Shown piece by piece: positions 13,507 to 24,691 of a stretch of DNA of 64,000 nucleotides (the first letter of the stretch is position 1; each line of letters starts with the position of its first letter). The position numbers and the translations under genes were made by a program. Source of the DNA: Lepiota brunneoincarnata (lineage: Eukaryota > Basidiomycota > Agaricomycetes > Agaricales > Agaricaceae); NCBI GenBank assembly GCA_023014365.1, contig JAEBUN010000016.1:558001-622000 (forward strand), given 5' to 3'. The notes beneath the pieces are model-generated. The model saw only the letters and a program-made list of their open reading frames with translations. It ran no database searches and was not told the DNA's origin.

Positions 13507-16500
13507 AAGGGAATGCTGTCGATTGATGTGCCCCTGCACATTCCAGAACTCAGAAGGACATTTCATACTCTCACTCCCAGAAGGACATTTTCTTGATAAA
13601 CTCTGTACAATTACAACTATCCCCAAATAAACGATCCCGTTTCTTACCCATCGAGATTTGGAGTGAACAGATATCAAAACCTGTGGCCATCACCGCCCTG
13701 ATAGACTCAGGAGCCCAAGGAAATTTCATATCCCACAAAGTCGTTGAATGACATGGTTATCAAACCAAATGGCTGGACCAACCAATTCCTCTCAGTAACG
13801 TTGACGGAACTGACAATCAACATGGCAAAATCCATGAATATATCAAAATCAGAACCATCATTGATGGAAGAGATTGCATGCTAGAAGTGTATGTCACAAA
13901 CACTGGTGAGAAGGATCTCATCATCAGATTTCCCTGGTTGGAACAATACAATCCCGACATCAACTGGAAGACCAAGACATTCTCTTGGAAACCCCAAATC
14001 GACCACAAAGACTTCTCCATCACCATGGACATAATGGCTGGGAAAACCTCTCAACCTGAGGAAAACCCCGAAGAATACATCAACCTGTCAAATGTTGACC
14101 TTGACACCTTCTCTTTAGAAAGAGAAATGAATCCAATGCTTCTAACCCCATTAGAAGTAAATGCCAAAACGACACATGCCACAATGCTCCACAATGAGCA
14201 ACACAACCCAACAAAATCAGCAAACCAAAAAGGAAAACAACCAGAATCAAACAAGGAACCACCCAAGATCCCTCGGAGATTTGCCCAATGGGCTAAAATA
14301 TTCAACAAGAAAGCATCTGAACAATTCCCACCATCAAGAACATTTGATCACAAAATTGAACTAAAACTGACATTTAAAGCAAAATCGATGAAACCTTATC
14401 AAGTGGCACCTGCTGAAAAAAAAGCACTAAAAGAATTTATAGATGAAAACCTTCAAAAAGGGTACATCTACCCCTCAAAATCCCCTATGGCATCACCCTT
14501 CTTCTTTATTGCCAAGAAAGGAGGAGACCTCTGACCCTGCCAAGACTATTGTTATCTAAATGATCACAGAATCAAAAACGCCTACCCAATCCCCATGATT
14601 TCCTCTATCATGGATAAACTCAAAGGAGCTAAGTATTTCACTAAGCTCAATGTTTGCCTAGGATACAATAACGTCAGAATCAAAGATGGCGATCAATGGA
14701 AAGCAGCGTTCAAGACTCCTATGGGTCTTTTCAAACCAACTGTGATATTTTTCGGACTTTGCAACAGTCCTGCAACATTCCAACATATGATGGACACACT
14801 ATTCTCCAAAATAATGGAGAAAGGAGGAATCATCATCTATATGGATGATATCCTAATCTATGGTAAAACCCAGGAAGAAACCAACTGACTTATGGAAAAA
14901 GTACTGCAAATCCTGCAGGAAAATGACCTATACCTCAAAATGGAGAAATGCAAGTTCAACCTCCTATCAAAATCAAACAAATTTGAATGGAAAGAAGAAC
15001 AACAAAAGGCATTCGAAATGCCCAAGAATGAATTCTTAAAGGAACCGGTACTCCTCATGCCCGACTCCACAAAATCATTTGAAATAGAAGCTGATGCTTC
15101 CAAATTTGCATCAGGAGCTGTCTTGTACCAACATGACATCAACAGAATACAGAAACCCATATCATTCTATTCAAAAACATTTGGACCAGCAGAACGCAAT
15201 TACAATATCTACAACAGGGAACTCCTTGCTATTATCTGAGCCCTCAAAGAATGGTGCCACTACCTCCTTGGTAGCCCCCATACTGTCTGTATCAGAACAG
15301 ATCATCAAAACCTCACATACTGGTGTAAACCCCAGAAAATCAACTGCCAACAAGCACAATGGGTCCAGACCCTCACCAACTACAACTTTAAATTGGAACA
15401 CATCCTAGGATCAAAGATCCCTGCACCAGATGCTCTATCAAGACACCCAGACCACATCCCTGATGAGGATAATGACAACGAAGACGTCACCATGCTCCCA
15501 AACAACCCTCTTTGTCGCTGCAGCTGACATAAATGATCAAAACTTGATCACGGTACTCCCAGAACATCTGTTTATTGCCACCATCAATATGGAACTCCAA
15601 GAAAGAATCATGGAATCACCCAAATACGACACTAGAACTACCAAAGCATTCAAACTCCTGAAGGAAATCCACCCTAACGCCACCAATAAAGACTTTGGAA
15701 TAGTTCCAATCTCAAATGGTCCACTCCTCACGTTTCAAGAATGTGTCATCATTCCAGAAGACCTTCAACTCAGATGCAATGTCATATCTATGCCAACTCA
15801 GAGTCTAATCATTTAAACTTCAGCTTCTCAACCCCACATGTGCTCCATACAAGAGCCCTCTGCCCTCCAACTCAGCCCCGACCTGCTCCGACCACAATCC
15901 ATTGCCCTGATCATGTGACCACCTCCACATGTACCATGGTCACCTGACCATCAGTGTCTCTAGTTCCCAGTCTCCATTTCCCATCCGTAGTCAAGATACA
16001 TTATCAGTCTCCATACCTGTACCGGTTTCCATTCCATTCATAATCCATTTGTAATCCATTTGTAACTAGATCGGTCTCCGCTTTGCTCCACATGTAGTCA
16101 GTACGAGTCATAGTTTATAAGGCCGGTAGTATATATACCATAGGTATTTGGCTTGTACTCTTCAGTCTGATAATCAAATTGAGCAGTGGACCAGCTCCCT
16201 GTTCCATATCCTCTCCTCTCTTCTGCCTCACTCCACTTCAGCTCTGACTTCCTGAAATACAGACTGCGGGAGGGCACAGCACATAAGCTGAGGCTGCAAG
16301 TCCAACCCCCCACCCAAAGTACTCTGCCTCAGTTCTGAAGTCTACATACTGACTTTGCCCTGTCCCCCAGTTACCTTATATCAAGGATACCATCCTGACC
16401 CTCCGCTTTGGTCCCAACCCACACTGGCTCTAACATGCGATGTCATTGCAAGATACTATGACCCCCCTACATGTGGCCACCCTGGAGAACAAGAAACATA

Positions 16501-17770
16501 CTACCTCACCAAGAAAGAAGTATATTGGCCAGGAATGTCAACATTCATAAAGAACTATGTCAAAGGCTGTCCAGAATGTCAGCAACACAAAATCATACAC
16601 AGACTGGATCGTGCACCAACTCAACCGATTCTACCATCATCTTCCAAATGCCCATTTGCTCAGATCTCATGGGATCTTATCACTGGTCTACCACCTAGCA
16701 CCAGTCATAATGCAATATTGTCCATGGTGGACCATGGCCTTACAAAGGGGGTAATTTTCATCCCAACCTCAGATCGATCAAACACTGACGACATTGGATG
16801 ACTATTAATAGAAAAAGTCTTCACCAGGTTTGGATTACCCGACAAGATCATATCAGATTGAGACCCCAGTTTTGCCACCAACTCCCTCTGAGAGCTAGCT
16901 AAATGCTTAAACATCCAACAAGCATTCTTAACAGCATACCACCCCCAGACAGATGGTTCCACTAAACAATACAACCAGGAAATCAAAACCTACCTTGCCA
17001 TATACTGCACCAGGAACCCCCTTGACTGGTCAGAAACCCTCCCTATCACCGAGTTTGCACACAACTCCAAAATACATGCCTCAAGGCAGAAATCCCCATT
17101 TGAACTAATCATGGGATATAACCCTCCACCAATACCCATGGTAATGGAAACATCAAACTTTCCATCAGTAGACAAATGCATCAGACTCCTGGATGATGCC
17201 AGGAAAGAAGCACATGCAGCACATCAACTCTCCACCGATATTATGAAACAAAGAACCAGAAGAACTGTCAAACCCCTTGAAACATGTCAAAAAGTATGGC
17301 TAGAAGCCAAAAACCTCAAACTCCCCTTCATCTCCAACAAAATATCCCCAAAATGACTAGGACCCTTCCTTATCTCAGAAGTCTTATCACCACTAACATA
17401 CAAATTAAAACTCCCAATCAAATGGAAGATACACCTGGTATTCCACCAAAATCCTCTAACCCCATATACCAAAACAGAAGCATATGGATCTCATCTGACT
17501 CCACCACCACCAGACATCATCAACGAAGAAGAAGAATACGAAATACAAGCTATTCTTAATCACTGCCAATATCACGGAAAACTTCAATACTATGTCAAAT
17601 GGAAAGGATACTCCCACATGGAGAAAGAGTGGATCACCGATGAAACACTCCACGCAAATGCTGAAGAATACCTAACTGAGTATAAAGAAGCTCATGGAAT
17701 TCCCCAGAAAGATCAGGAACCCACCAGAACCTACCAAAGACAACTTTGTTCTCACATCAAACGCACTTAA
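13507..17770 (+). pseudogene. pol of N3 (first copy), degenerate
   Basis: Polyprotein in the -1 frame relative to gag. Protease: LIDSGAQGNFISHKVVE at about 13697. RT: stop at 14533 in the place of the conserved Arg of [11 protein letters not shown], then [13 protein letters not shown] and [10 protein letters not shown]. About 150 bp of the RT thumb is missing after KMEKCKFN (14960). RNase H: FEIEADASKFASGAVLY; a solo LTR-E interrupts the integrase (15780-16435). Integrase: GHPGEQETYYL with CPECQQHK of the HHCC finger, and later AYHPQTDGSTKQYNQE. A chromodomain (LQYYVKWKGYSH) leads to the TAA at 17768-17770. Many stops are CGA to TGA. Confidence 0.88.
15780..16435 (+). repeat. Solo LTR-E in pol of N3
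   Basis: 656 bp, TGTCATATCTATGCC to TGGCTCTAACA, with a GTAGTATATATAC promoter-like stretch. Flanks are TGCAA (15775-15779) and TGCGA (16436-16440). The undisturbed sequence in other copies supports an original TGCGA, so the left copy lost its CpG after insertion. Confidence 0.9.
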
Positions 17771-17774
17771 AATG

Positions 17775-18359
17775 ATGCCCATGAACCTTGACCTCAATCG
17801 CCCTCAAACCACTCCCCCTTACTCTACAACACCCTCCCCAACTTCCTCATCATCCTCTATCATCATCATTAATAATGCAAGTGTTAAACATACAACACTT
17901 CAAACAACTCCCATTCTGGCCCCATCTCCCAACACCCCCTCACACCTTCACCGCCACTTATGCCTCCCTCAGAGATAAGACCCCTGACCCTAATGCCACC
18001 CTAGAACCAACAATTGCCCCAGCCACCTCCCTTAGATACCATACAGCTGGAGTACAACCACATGGACCAGATCACCCTTCTGACAGAGATCTGTGCAAGG
18101 CTGCCACTGACAGAGCCTTTATGAATAACCCCCACAGAGGATAGAATTGAAAGTTTCCACTTCAGATGACTCCTATACAACATATTCTATCCAGGACAAC
18201 CCCCATCCCCAGAAACCACTGCAGTACTTGATCTCCACAGAACCCCTACCCCTACCTTTTCACCCGTCATTCCCCCTCAACCAGACTCCACTGACCAACC
18301 CCAAGTTGACTACTACAAACCAAATTATCTAGCCAAATACCCAGAAGAAGGAAACTAAT
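17775..18359 (+). pseudogene. ORF3/ORF4 remnant of N3 (first copy)
   Basis: ATG lies 4 nt after the pol stop. The N-terminus MPMNLDLNRPQTTPPYS matches ORF3 of N4 and N5. A deletion of roughly 750 bp removes the zinc knuckles and SNITGEP end and joins to the ORF4 tail (FYPGQPPSPETTAVLD... ending YPEEGN at about 18358). The polypurine region AAAAGGACCTAA precedes the LTR. Confidence 0.7.
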
Positions 18360-18396
18360 GAGTTGTAATGTAAAACAACTCTAGAAAAGGACCTAA

Positions 18397-18781
18397 TGTT
18401 ATCAGAAGTCTCATCAGGAGGACAGTTATTTTTAGTTTACATTCCCATGTCACTATGAAACCATCAGTAGTGTACATCAGAAGGACTATTCTTAGTTTAT
18501 GTCTCACATTCCTTATCTCTGACTCACAGTTACTCTGGTCTGGACTATTATAGTAGGAGTATAGCCACACTTAGAAGTATATAAGGATATAGTACATTAC
18601 CTTGTATCCTTATCTTAGTGTTATACAGTTCTTGCCTCCTATAACTCTTTGCCTCTAAACCGGCTGGACTATAGTGCTCTGTCATCTCCAAGTCACGCTT
18701 AGTAGGACAGGACCAAGTCTGTATAGACATCCTGTGTCGAAACCCATGCTACTCAAGAGCAAACCCCTAACCCGGGTAACA
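18397..18781 (+). repeat. 3' LTR-A2 closing the first N3 internal region
   Basis: 385 bp, TGTTATCAGAAGTCTC to CCCGGGTAACA. It belongs to the A2 subfamily and differs strongly in its first 150 bp from the A1 LTR at 10202, so these two are not a pair from one insertion. It is followed by 23 bp of RT (aagcttgatgtcc) that continues at 43969. Confidence 0.85.
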
Positions 18782-18804
18782 CACTAAGCTTGATGTCCAC
18801 CTAG

Positions 18805-19190
18805 TGTTACCCAGGCTAGGGGTTTGCTCTTGAGTAGCATGGCATTCAAGGCAAGATGTCTATACAGACTTAGTCTTGTCCTACTAGGCATGACTTGGAG
18901 ACGACAGAGCACTATAAGTCCAGCCAGTTTAAGGGCAAAGAGGTATAGGAGGCAAGAACTGTATAATACTAAGATAAGGATACAAGGTAGTGTACTGTAT
19001 CCTTATATACTTCTAAGTGTGGCTATACTCCCACTATAATGGTCTGGACCAGAGTAACTGTGAGTCAGAGATAAGGAATGTGAGACATAAACTAAGAATA
19101 GTCCTTCTGATGTACACTACTGATGGTTTCATAGTGACATGGGAATGTAAACTAAAAATAACTGTCCTTCTGATAAGACTTCTGATAACA
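18805..19190 (-). repeat. 3' LTR of N4 (LTR-A2)
   Basis: 386 bp, plus-strand TGTTACCCAGGC to TCTGATAACA. Compared with its partner at 43584, several of the differences are CpG transitions; for example CCCGGG became CCCAGG here and CCTGGG there. The PPT-like AAACGGACCTAA borders it at 19191-19203 on minus. Confidence 0.93.
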
Positions 19191-19472
19191 TTAGGTCCGT
19201 TTCTAGCGTTGTTTTCCATTACAACTTGTTAGTTTCCTTCTTCTGGGTATTTGGCTAGGTAATTTGGTTCATAGTAGTCTACTTGAGGTTGGTCAGTGGA
19301 GTCTGGTTGAGGGGGAATGATGGGGGAAAAGGTAGGGGTAGGAGTTCTGTAGAGATTGAGTACTGCAGTGGTTTCTGGGGATGGGAGTTGTCCTGGATAG
19401 AATATGTTGTATAGGAGTCATCTGAAGTGGGGACTTTCAATTCTATCCTCTGTGGGGGCAATTTGGTTTTCT

Positions 19473-20597
19473 TCAGAAAAAACCACATGGTTCTCCTGTG
19501 ATATTGGACTTGGCAACCTCATCATAACATTCCTCATAGTAGTCGTCATTAGTGAGGTCGATGTATTGATTGTGAGTGGAGGGAGTCATCATGGGACAGG
19601 CTGCTGGAGTTTGGGAGTAGGGGGTGTGTCAAGTCTTTTGATTAGGGCATTTGGTCCATTTATGGTGCGGTTGGAAGACAGCACAATGGGGGCATCCATA
19701 CTTGATGCAGTCATAAGAGTAGTGCCCTAGGGCATATTGCTTGCACCTGAGACAGGCAAATTGGGGGCAATCCATGGCCCAGTGTCTGATATGTCTGCAT
19801 TGGATGCAGACTGATCTGTTGGTGGTTCAGGGGTTGGTTTGTGCATGAATGGGATTGGGGGAGTTCCAAACCAGGATGTGGTTATTGGTGATGGTGTGGG
19901 TGGTGTTCCTAGTGGGGGTGAGATGTCTGAAAGGGTTTCTGAGATTGGCAGGCTTCTTTCCCTTATTGGGAGTGGGGGTGGTGATAGTGGTAGGGGTTGT
20001 CACAGCAATGGTGGTGATGGTTGTGGTGGAGGGCTGCAAGGTATGTATCTCATCTCGCTTGGGTAAGTTCTTCAACACCTTGGACATGAGGCTTGATCTT
20101 GAGCAGAGAAGTTGCTCAAGTGATTCTGCCCAGGTGCATTGCATATTGTATGCAGCAGTGAGAGCCTTAGTCTGTTGTACATGGTGGGTGTAGTCCAACC
20201 AGAGTTGTTGGTCATATTCTGAAATTGGAGAGTGTTCCAATTTATCCATAATGTTTCGGCTGGTTGCAGCCTCATGCAAATCTCCATCAGAAGGGTGATT
20301 TGGTCCATGTGGTTGTACTCCAGCTGTATGGAATCTAAGGGAGGCAGCTGGGGTGATTGTTGGTTCTGGGGTGGCATTGGGGTCAGGAGTCTTGTCTCTA
20401 TCAGTGGTGTAGGCTGTGGCAAAGGTGTGAGAGGAGGTGTAGGGAGATGGGGCCAGAATGGGAGTTGTCTGAAGTGTTGTATGTTTGACCTTCTGGTCAT
20501 TGATGATGATTATGGAGGAGGATGATGAGGATGGAGAGGGTGTGGTGGAGTAAGGGGGAGTGGTTTGGGGGTGAGTGAGGTTGAGGTTCATGGGCAT
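19473..20597 (-). pseudogene. ORF3 accessory zinc-knuckle protein of N4, nearly full length
   Basis: 374 codons from ATG 20597 (3 nt after the pol stop) to TGA 19473, with a few internal stops. The N-terminus is rich in Pro/Ser/Thr (MPMNLNLTHPQTTPPYSTTP), the middle has the conserved stretch LWLDYTHHVQQTKALTAAYN and CSRSSLMSKVLKNLPKRDE. Then come three knuckle-like units: CIQCRHIRHWAMDC, CLRCKQYALGHYSYDC and CPHCAVFQPHHKWTKC. YIDLTNDDYYEE follows, and the end is AKSNITGEPCGFF. Nothing like this third ORF is expected in Ty3/gypsy elements. It may act as a second nucleocapsid-like RNA- or DNA-binding protein; that is inference. Confidence 0.75.
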
Positions 20598-22235
20598 CTT
20601 TTAAGTACATTTGGTGTGAGAATGAAGTTGTCTTTGGTAGGTTCTGGTGGGTTCCTGATCTTCCTGGGGAATTCCATGAGTTTCTTTATACTTGGTTAGG
20701 TATTCTTCAGTGTTTGCGCAGAGTGTTTCATCAGTGATCCATTTGTTCTCTGTGTGGGAGTATCCTTTCCATTTGACATAATATTGGAGTTTTCTGCAAT
20801 GTCAGCAGTGATCAAGAATAGCTTCTATTTCATATTCTTCTTCTTGATTGATGATGTCTGGTGGTGGTGGAGTTGGATGAGATCCGTATGCTTCTGTTTC
20901 AGTATATGGGGTTAGAAGATTTCGGTGGAATACCAGATGTATCTTCCATTTGATTGGAAGTTTTAATTTGTATGTCAGTGGTGATAGGACTTCTGAGATA
21001 AGGAAAGGTCCTAGTCGTTTTGGGGATATTTGTTGGAGATGAAAGAGAGTTTGAGGTTTTTGGCTTCTAGCCATACTTTTTGATGTGTTTCAAGGGGTTT
21101 GACAGTTCTTCTGGTTCTTTGTTTCATAATGTTGGCAGAGAGTTGGTATGCTGCTTGTGCTTCTTTTCTGGCATTATCAAGGAGTCTGATGCATTTGTCT
21201 ACTGATGGAAAGTTTGATGTTTCCATTACCGTGGGTATCGGTGGAGGGTTATATCCCATGATTAGTTTGGGGATTTCTGCCTTGAGGCATGTATTTTGGA
21301 GTTGTGTGCAAATTCGGCAATAGGGAGGGTTTCTGACCAGTCAAGGGGGTTCCTGGTGCAGTATATGGTGAGATAGGTCTTGATTTCTTAGTTGTATCGT
21401 TCAGTAGAACCATTTGTCTGGGGATGGTATGCAGTTGAGAATGCTTGTTGGATGTTTAGTCATTTGGCTAGCTCTCAGAGGGAATTGGCAGTGAATCTGG
21501 GGTCTCAATCTGATATGATCTTGTTGGGTAATCTGAATCTAGTGAAGACTTTTTCTATTAATAGTTGTCTGATGTTGTCAGCATTTGATCAATCTGAAGT
21601 TGGGATGAAAATTACCCCCTTCATAAGGCCATGGTCCACCACAGACAATATTGCATTATGACTGGTGCTAGGCAGTAGACTGGTGATAAGATCCCATGAG
21701 ATTTGAGCAAATGGGTGTCTGGAAGATGATGGTGGAATTGGGTGAGTCAGGGCACAATCCAGTCTGTGTATGATTTTGTGTTGCTGACATTCGGGACAGC
21801 ATTTGACATAATTCTTTATGAACATTGACATTCCTGGCCAATATACTTCTTTCTTGGCAAGGCAATATGTTTCCTGTTCTCCAGGGTGGCCACGTGTAGG
21901 GTGGTCATGGTATCTTGCGATGACATTGTGTCTGAGTTGGAGGTCTTCTGGAATGATGACACGTTCTTGGAAAGTGAGGAGTGGACCATTTGAGGTTGGG
22001 ACTGTTCCAAAGTCTTTATTGGTGGCATTAGGGTGGGTTTCCTTTAGGAATTTGAACGCTTCAGTGGTTCTTGTGTCATATTTGGGTGATTCCGTGATTC
22101 TTTCTTGTAGTTCCATATTGACAGTGGCAATAAAGAGGTGTTCTGGGAGTACTGTGATCAGGTTTTGATCTTCTATGTTGACTGCAGTGACAAAGAGGTT
22201 GTTTGTAAGCATGGTGATGTCTTCATTATCGTTAT

Positions 22236-22618
22236 TGTTACCCAGGTTAGGGGTTCGCTCTTGAGTAGCACGGAGTTCGACACAGGATGTCTATACAGAC
22301 TTGATCCTGTCCTACTAAACATGACTTGGAGATGGCAGAGCACTATAAGTCCAGCCGGTTATGGCAAAGAGGTATAGGAGGCAAGAACTGTATAACACTA
22401 AGATAAGGATACAAGGTATTGTACTGTATCCTTATATACTTCTAAGCGTGGCTATACTCCTACTATAATAGTCTGGACCAAGGTAACTATGAGTCAGAGA
22501 TAAGAGACATGAGGCATGTGGTAAGAATCATCCTTCTGATGTACACTACTGATAGTTTCATAGTGACATGGGAAATGTAGCTAAAAATAACTGTCCTTCT
22601 GATGGAATTCTGATAACA
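22236..22618 (-). repeat. 3' LTR of N5 (LTR-A2)
   Basis: 383 bp. Differs from its partner at 38909-39291 mostly at CpG sites (for example CCCAGG versus CCCGGG and AAACATG versus AAACGTG near the start). On minus it is preceded by GAAACGGACCTAA as polypurine tract. Confidence 0.93.
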
Positions 22619-22655
22619 TTAGGTCCGTTTCTAGAGTTGTTTTCCATACAACTCA

Positions 22656-23306
22656 TTAATTTCCTTCTTCCGGGTATTCGGCTAAGTAGTGTGGTTCGTA
22701 ATATTTGATCTGAGTTTGGTCGGTGGAGTCTGGTCTGGGGGGAATGACTGGAGAGAAGGTGGGAGTGGGAGTTCTGTGAAGATCGAGTATAGTGGCGGTT
22801 TCTGGGGATGGGGGTTGTCCTGGATAGAAGATGTCGTATAGTAGGCATCTGAAATGGGGACTCTCTATTCTTTCTTCTGGTGGGGTGGTTGGGTTTTCTT
22901 CAGAAGGAACCGCATGGTTCTCCTGTAATGTTTGATTTGGCCACGTCGTCGTAGCATTCCTCATAGTAGTCATCGTGAGTGAGGTCGATGTATCTATGAT
23001 GAGTTGTGGGAGTGGTCGAGGGATGGGTTGTCGGATTTCTGGAGTAGGGGGCATGTTGAGTCTTTTGACTTGGGCATTCGGTCCATTTATGGCACGGTTG
23101 GAAAACAGCGCAATGGGGGCATCTATACTTGATGCAATCATATGAGTAATGCCCTGGGGCATATTGCTTGCATCCAAGGCAAGCAAATTGGGGGCAATCC
23201 ATGGCCCAGTGTCCTGTGTGCCTGCATTGGATACAGACTGATCTGTCGGTGGTTCGGGGGTTGGTTCGTGAGTGAACGGGATTGGGGGAGTTCCGAACCA
23301 GAACAT
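22656..23306 (-). CDS. ORF4: overlapping reading frame downstream of ORF3 in N5
   Basis: 216 codons, overlapping the last 130 or so codons of ORF3 in another frame and continuing past its stop to YLAEYPEEGN just before the polypurine tract. The part beyond ORF3 (FYPGQPPSPETATILDLHR, FSPVIPPRPDSTDQTQ) is kept open and similar in N3 and N4, and N6 has a frame in the same relation to its ORF3. It may be expressed by frameshift or splicing from ORF3 rather than from its own start. No domain recognised; Pro-rich and acidic. Confidence 0.5.
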   Translation of the reverse strand: MFWFGTPPIPFTHEPTPEPPTDQSVSNAGTQDTGPWIAPNLLALDASNMPQGITHMIASSIDAPIALFSNRAINGPNAQVKRLNMPPTPEIRQPIPRPLPQLIIDTSTSLTMTTMRNATTTWPNQTLQENHAVPSEENPTTPPEERIESPHFRCLLYDIFYPGQPPSPETATILDLHRTPTPTFSPVIPPRPDSTDQTQIKYYEPHYLAEYPEEGN

Positions 23307-24689
23307 TGTTACTGGCGATGGTGTGGGTGGCGTCCTTGGTGGGGGTGAGAAGTCTGAAGGGATTTCTGATACTGGTGGGCTTTCTTCCCTTATTGGGGAT
23401 GGTGGTGATGATTGCAGCAGTGGTCGTCATGGTAGTGGTGGGGATGGTTGCGGTGGGGGGCTGCGAGGTATGTACCTCATCTCGTTTGGGTAGGTTCTTC
23501 GACACCTCAGACATGAGGCTCGATCTTGAGCAGAGAAGTTGCTCAAGTGATTCTGCCCAGGCACATTGCGTATTGTACGCAGTAGCGAGAGCCTTAGTCT
23601 GTTGTACGTGGTGGGTATAATCGTACCAGAGTTGTCGGTCGTATTCTGAAATTGAAGTGTGTTCCAATTTAGTCGTAAAGGCTCCGTCGGTGGCAGCCTC
23701 GTGCAGATCTCTGTCAGAAGGGTGATCTGGTCCATATGATCGTACTCCAGCTGTATGGTATCTAAGGGAGGCGGCTGGGGCAGCTGTTGGTTCTGGGGTG
23801 TCGTTGGGGTCGGGGGTCTCGTCCCTGAGGGAGGGGTATGTTGCAGTGAAGGTGTGAGAAGGGGTGTAGGGAGACGGGGCCGGAACGGGAGTTGTCTGAA
23901 TGTCATATCCATGCCAACTCAGAGTCTAATCACTTAAACTTCGGCTTCTCGATTCCACATGTGCTCCACACAACAACCCTCTGCCCTCTGACTCGGCCCC
24001 GACTTGCTCCGACCGCAACCCACTGCCCCGATCACGAGACCACCTCCACACGTGCCGTGGTCACCTGACCCTCGGTGTCTCTAGTTCCAGTCTCCATTTC
24101 CCGTCCGTAGTCACGATACGTTATCGGTCTCCATACCTGTACCGGTTTCCATTCCATTCGTAATCTGTTCGTAATCCGTTGTAACTATATCGGCCTCCGC
24201 TTCGCTCCGCACGTAATCAGTACAAGTCATAGTTCGTAAGGCCAGTAGTATATATACTGTAGGTACTTGGCTTGTACTCCTCAGTCTGATAATCGATTCG
24301 AGCAGCGGACCAGCTCCCTGTTCTCTATCCTTTCCTCTCTTCTGCCTCGCTCCGCTTCGGCCCCGACTTCCTGAAATACGGACTAGGACAGTAGGAAGGC
24401 ACAGCACATACGCTGAGGCCACAAGTCCAACCCCCCACCCGACGTACTCCGCCTCGGTCCCGAAGTCTACGTACTGACTTCGCCCTGTCCCCCAGTTACC
24501 TTATATCAAGGTTACCACCCCGACCCTCCGCCTCGGTCCCGACCCGCACCGGCTCTAACACTGAAGTGTAGTATGTTCGATGCTTGCATTGTTTATGATG
24601 ACGACGGAAGATGATGAGGAAGTTGGCGAGGGTGTTGTTGAAAAAGGGGGAGTAGTTTGGGGGTGAGCGAGGTCAAGGTTCATGGGCAT
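22900..24689 (-). pseudogene. ORF3 accessory zinc-knuckle protein of N5, split by solo LTR-E
   Basis: Starts at ATG 24689, whose A lies 3 nt after the pol stop (24692-24694). The LTR-E at 23901-24560 interrupts EHTTLQ/TTPVPAP. Beyond it there are frame breaks, then an open run from 23667: YDRQLWYDYTHHVQQTKALA, CSRSSLMSEVSKNLPKRDE, and three knuckles CIQCRHTGHWAMDC, CLGCKQYAPGHYSYDC, CPHCAVFQPCHKWTEC, spaced as in N4. YIDLTHDDYYEECYDD and the final AKSNITGEPCGSF end at 22900. This is the best-preserved knuckle region of family A. Confidence 0.78.
23901..24560 (+). repeat. Solo LTR-E in ORF3 of N5
   Basis: 660 bp, TGTCATATCCATGCC to CCGGCTCTAACA, flanked by CTGAA at 23896-23900 and 24561-24565. 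Much richer in CpG than the copy at 15780, so younger. No LTR-E element with an internal region exists in this window. Confidence 0.95.
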
Positions 24690-24691
24690 CT

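Noticed and set aside
10202..18781. A simple complete family A element
   Set aside because: The two LTRs are of different subfamilies and flanks do not match, so it cannot be one undisturbed insertion.
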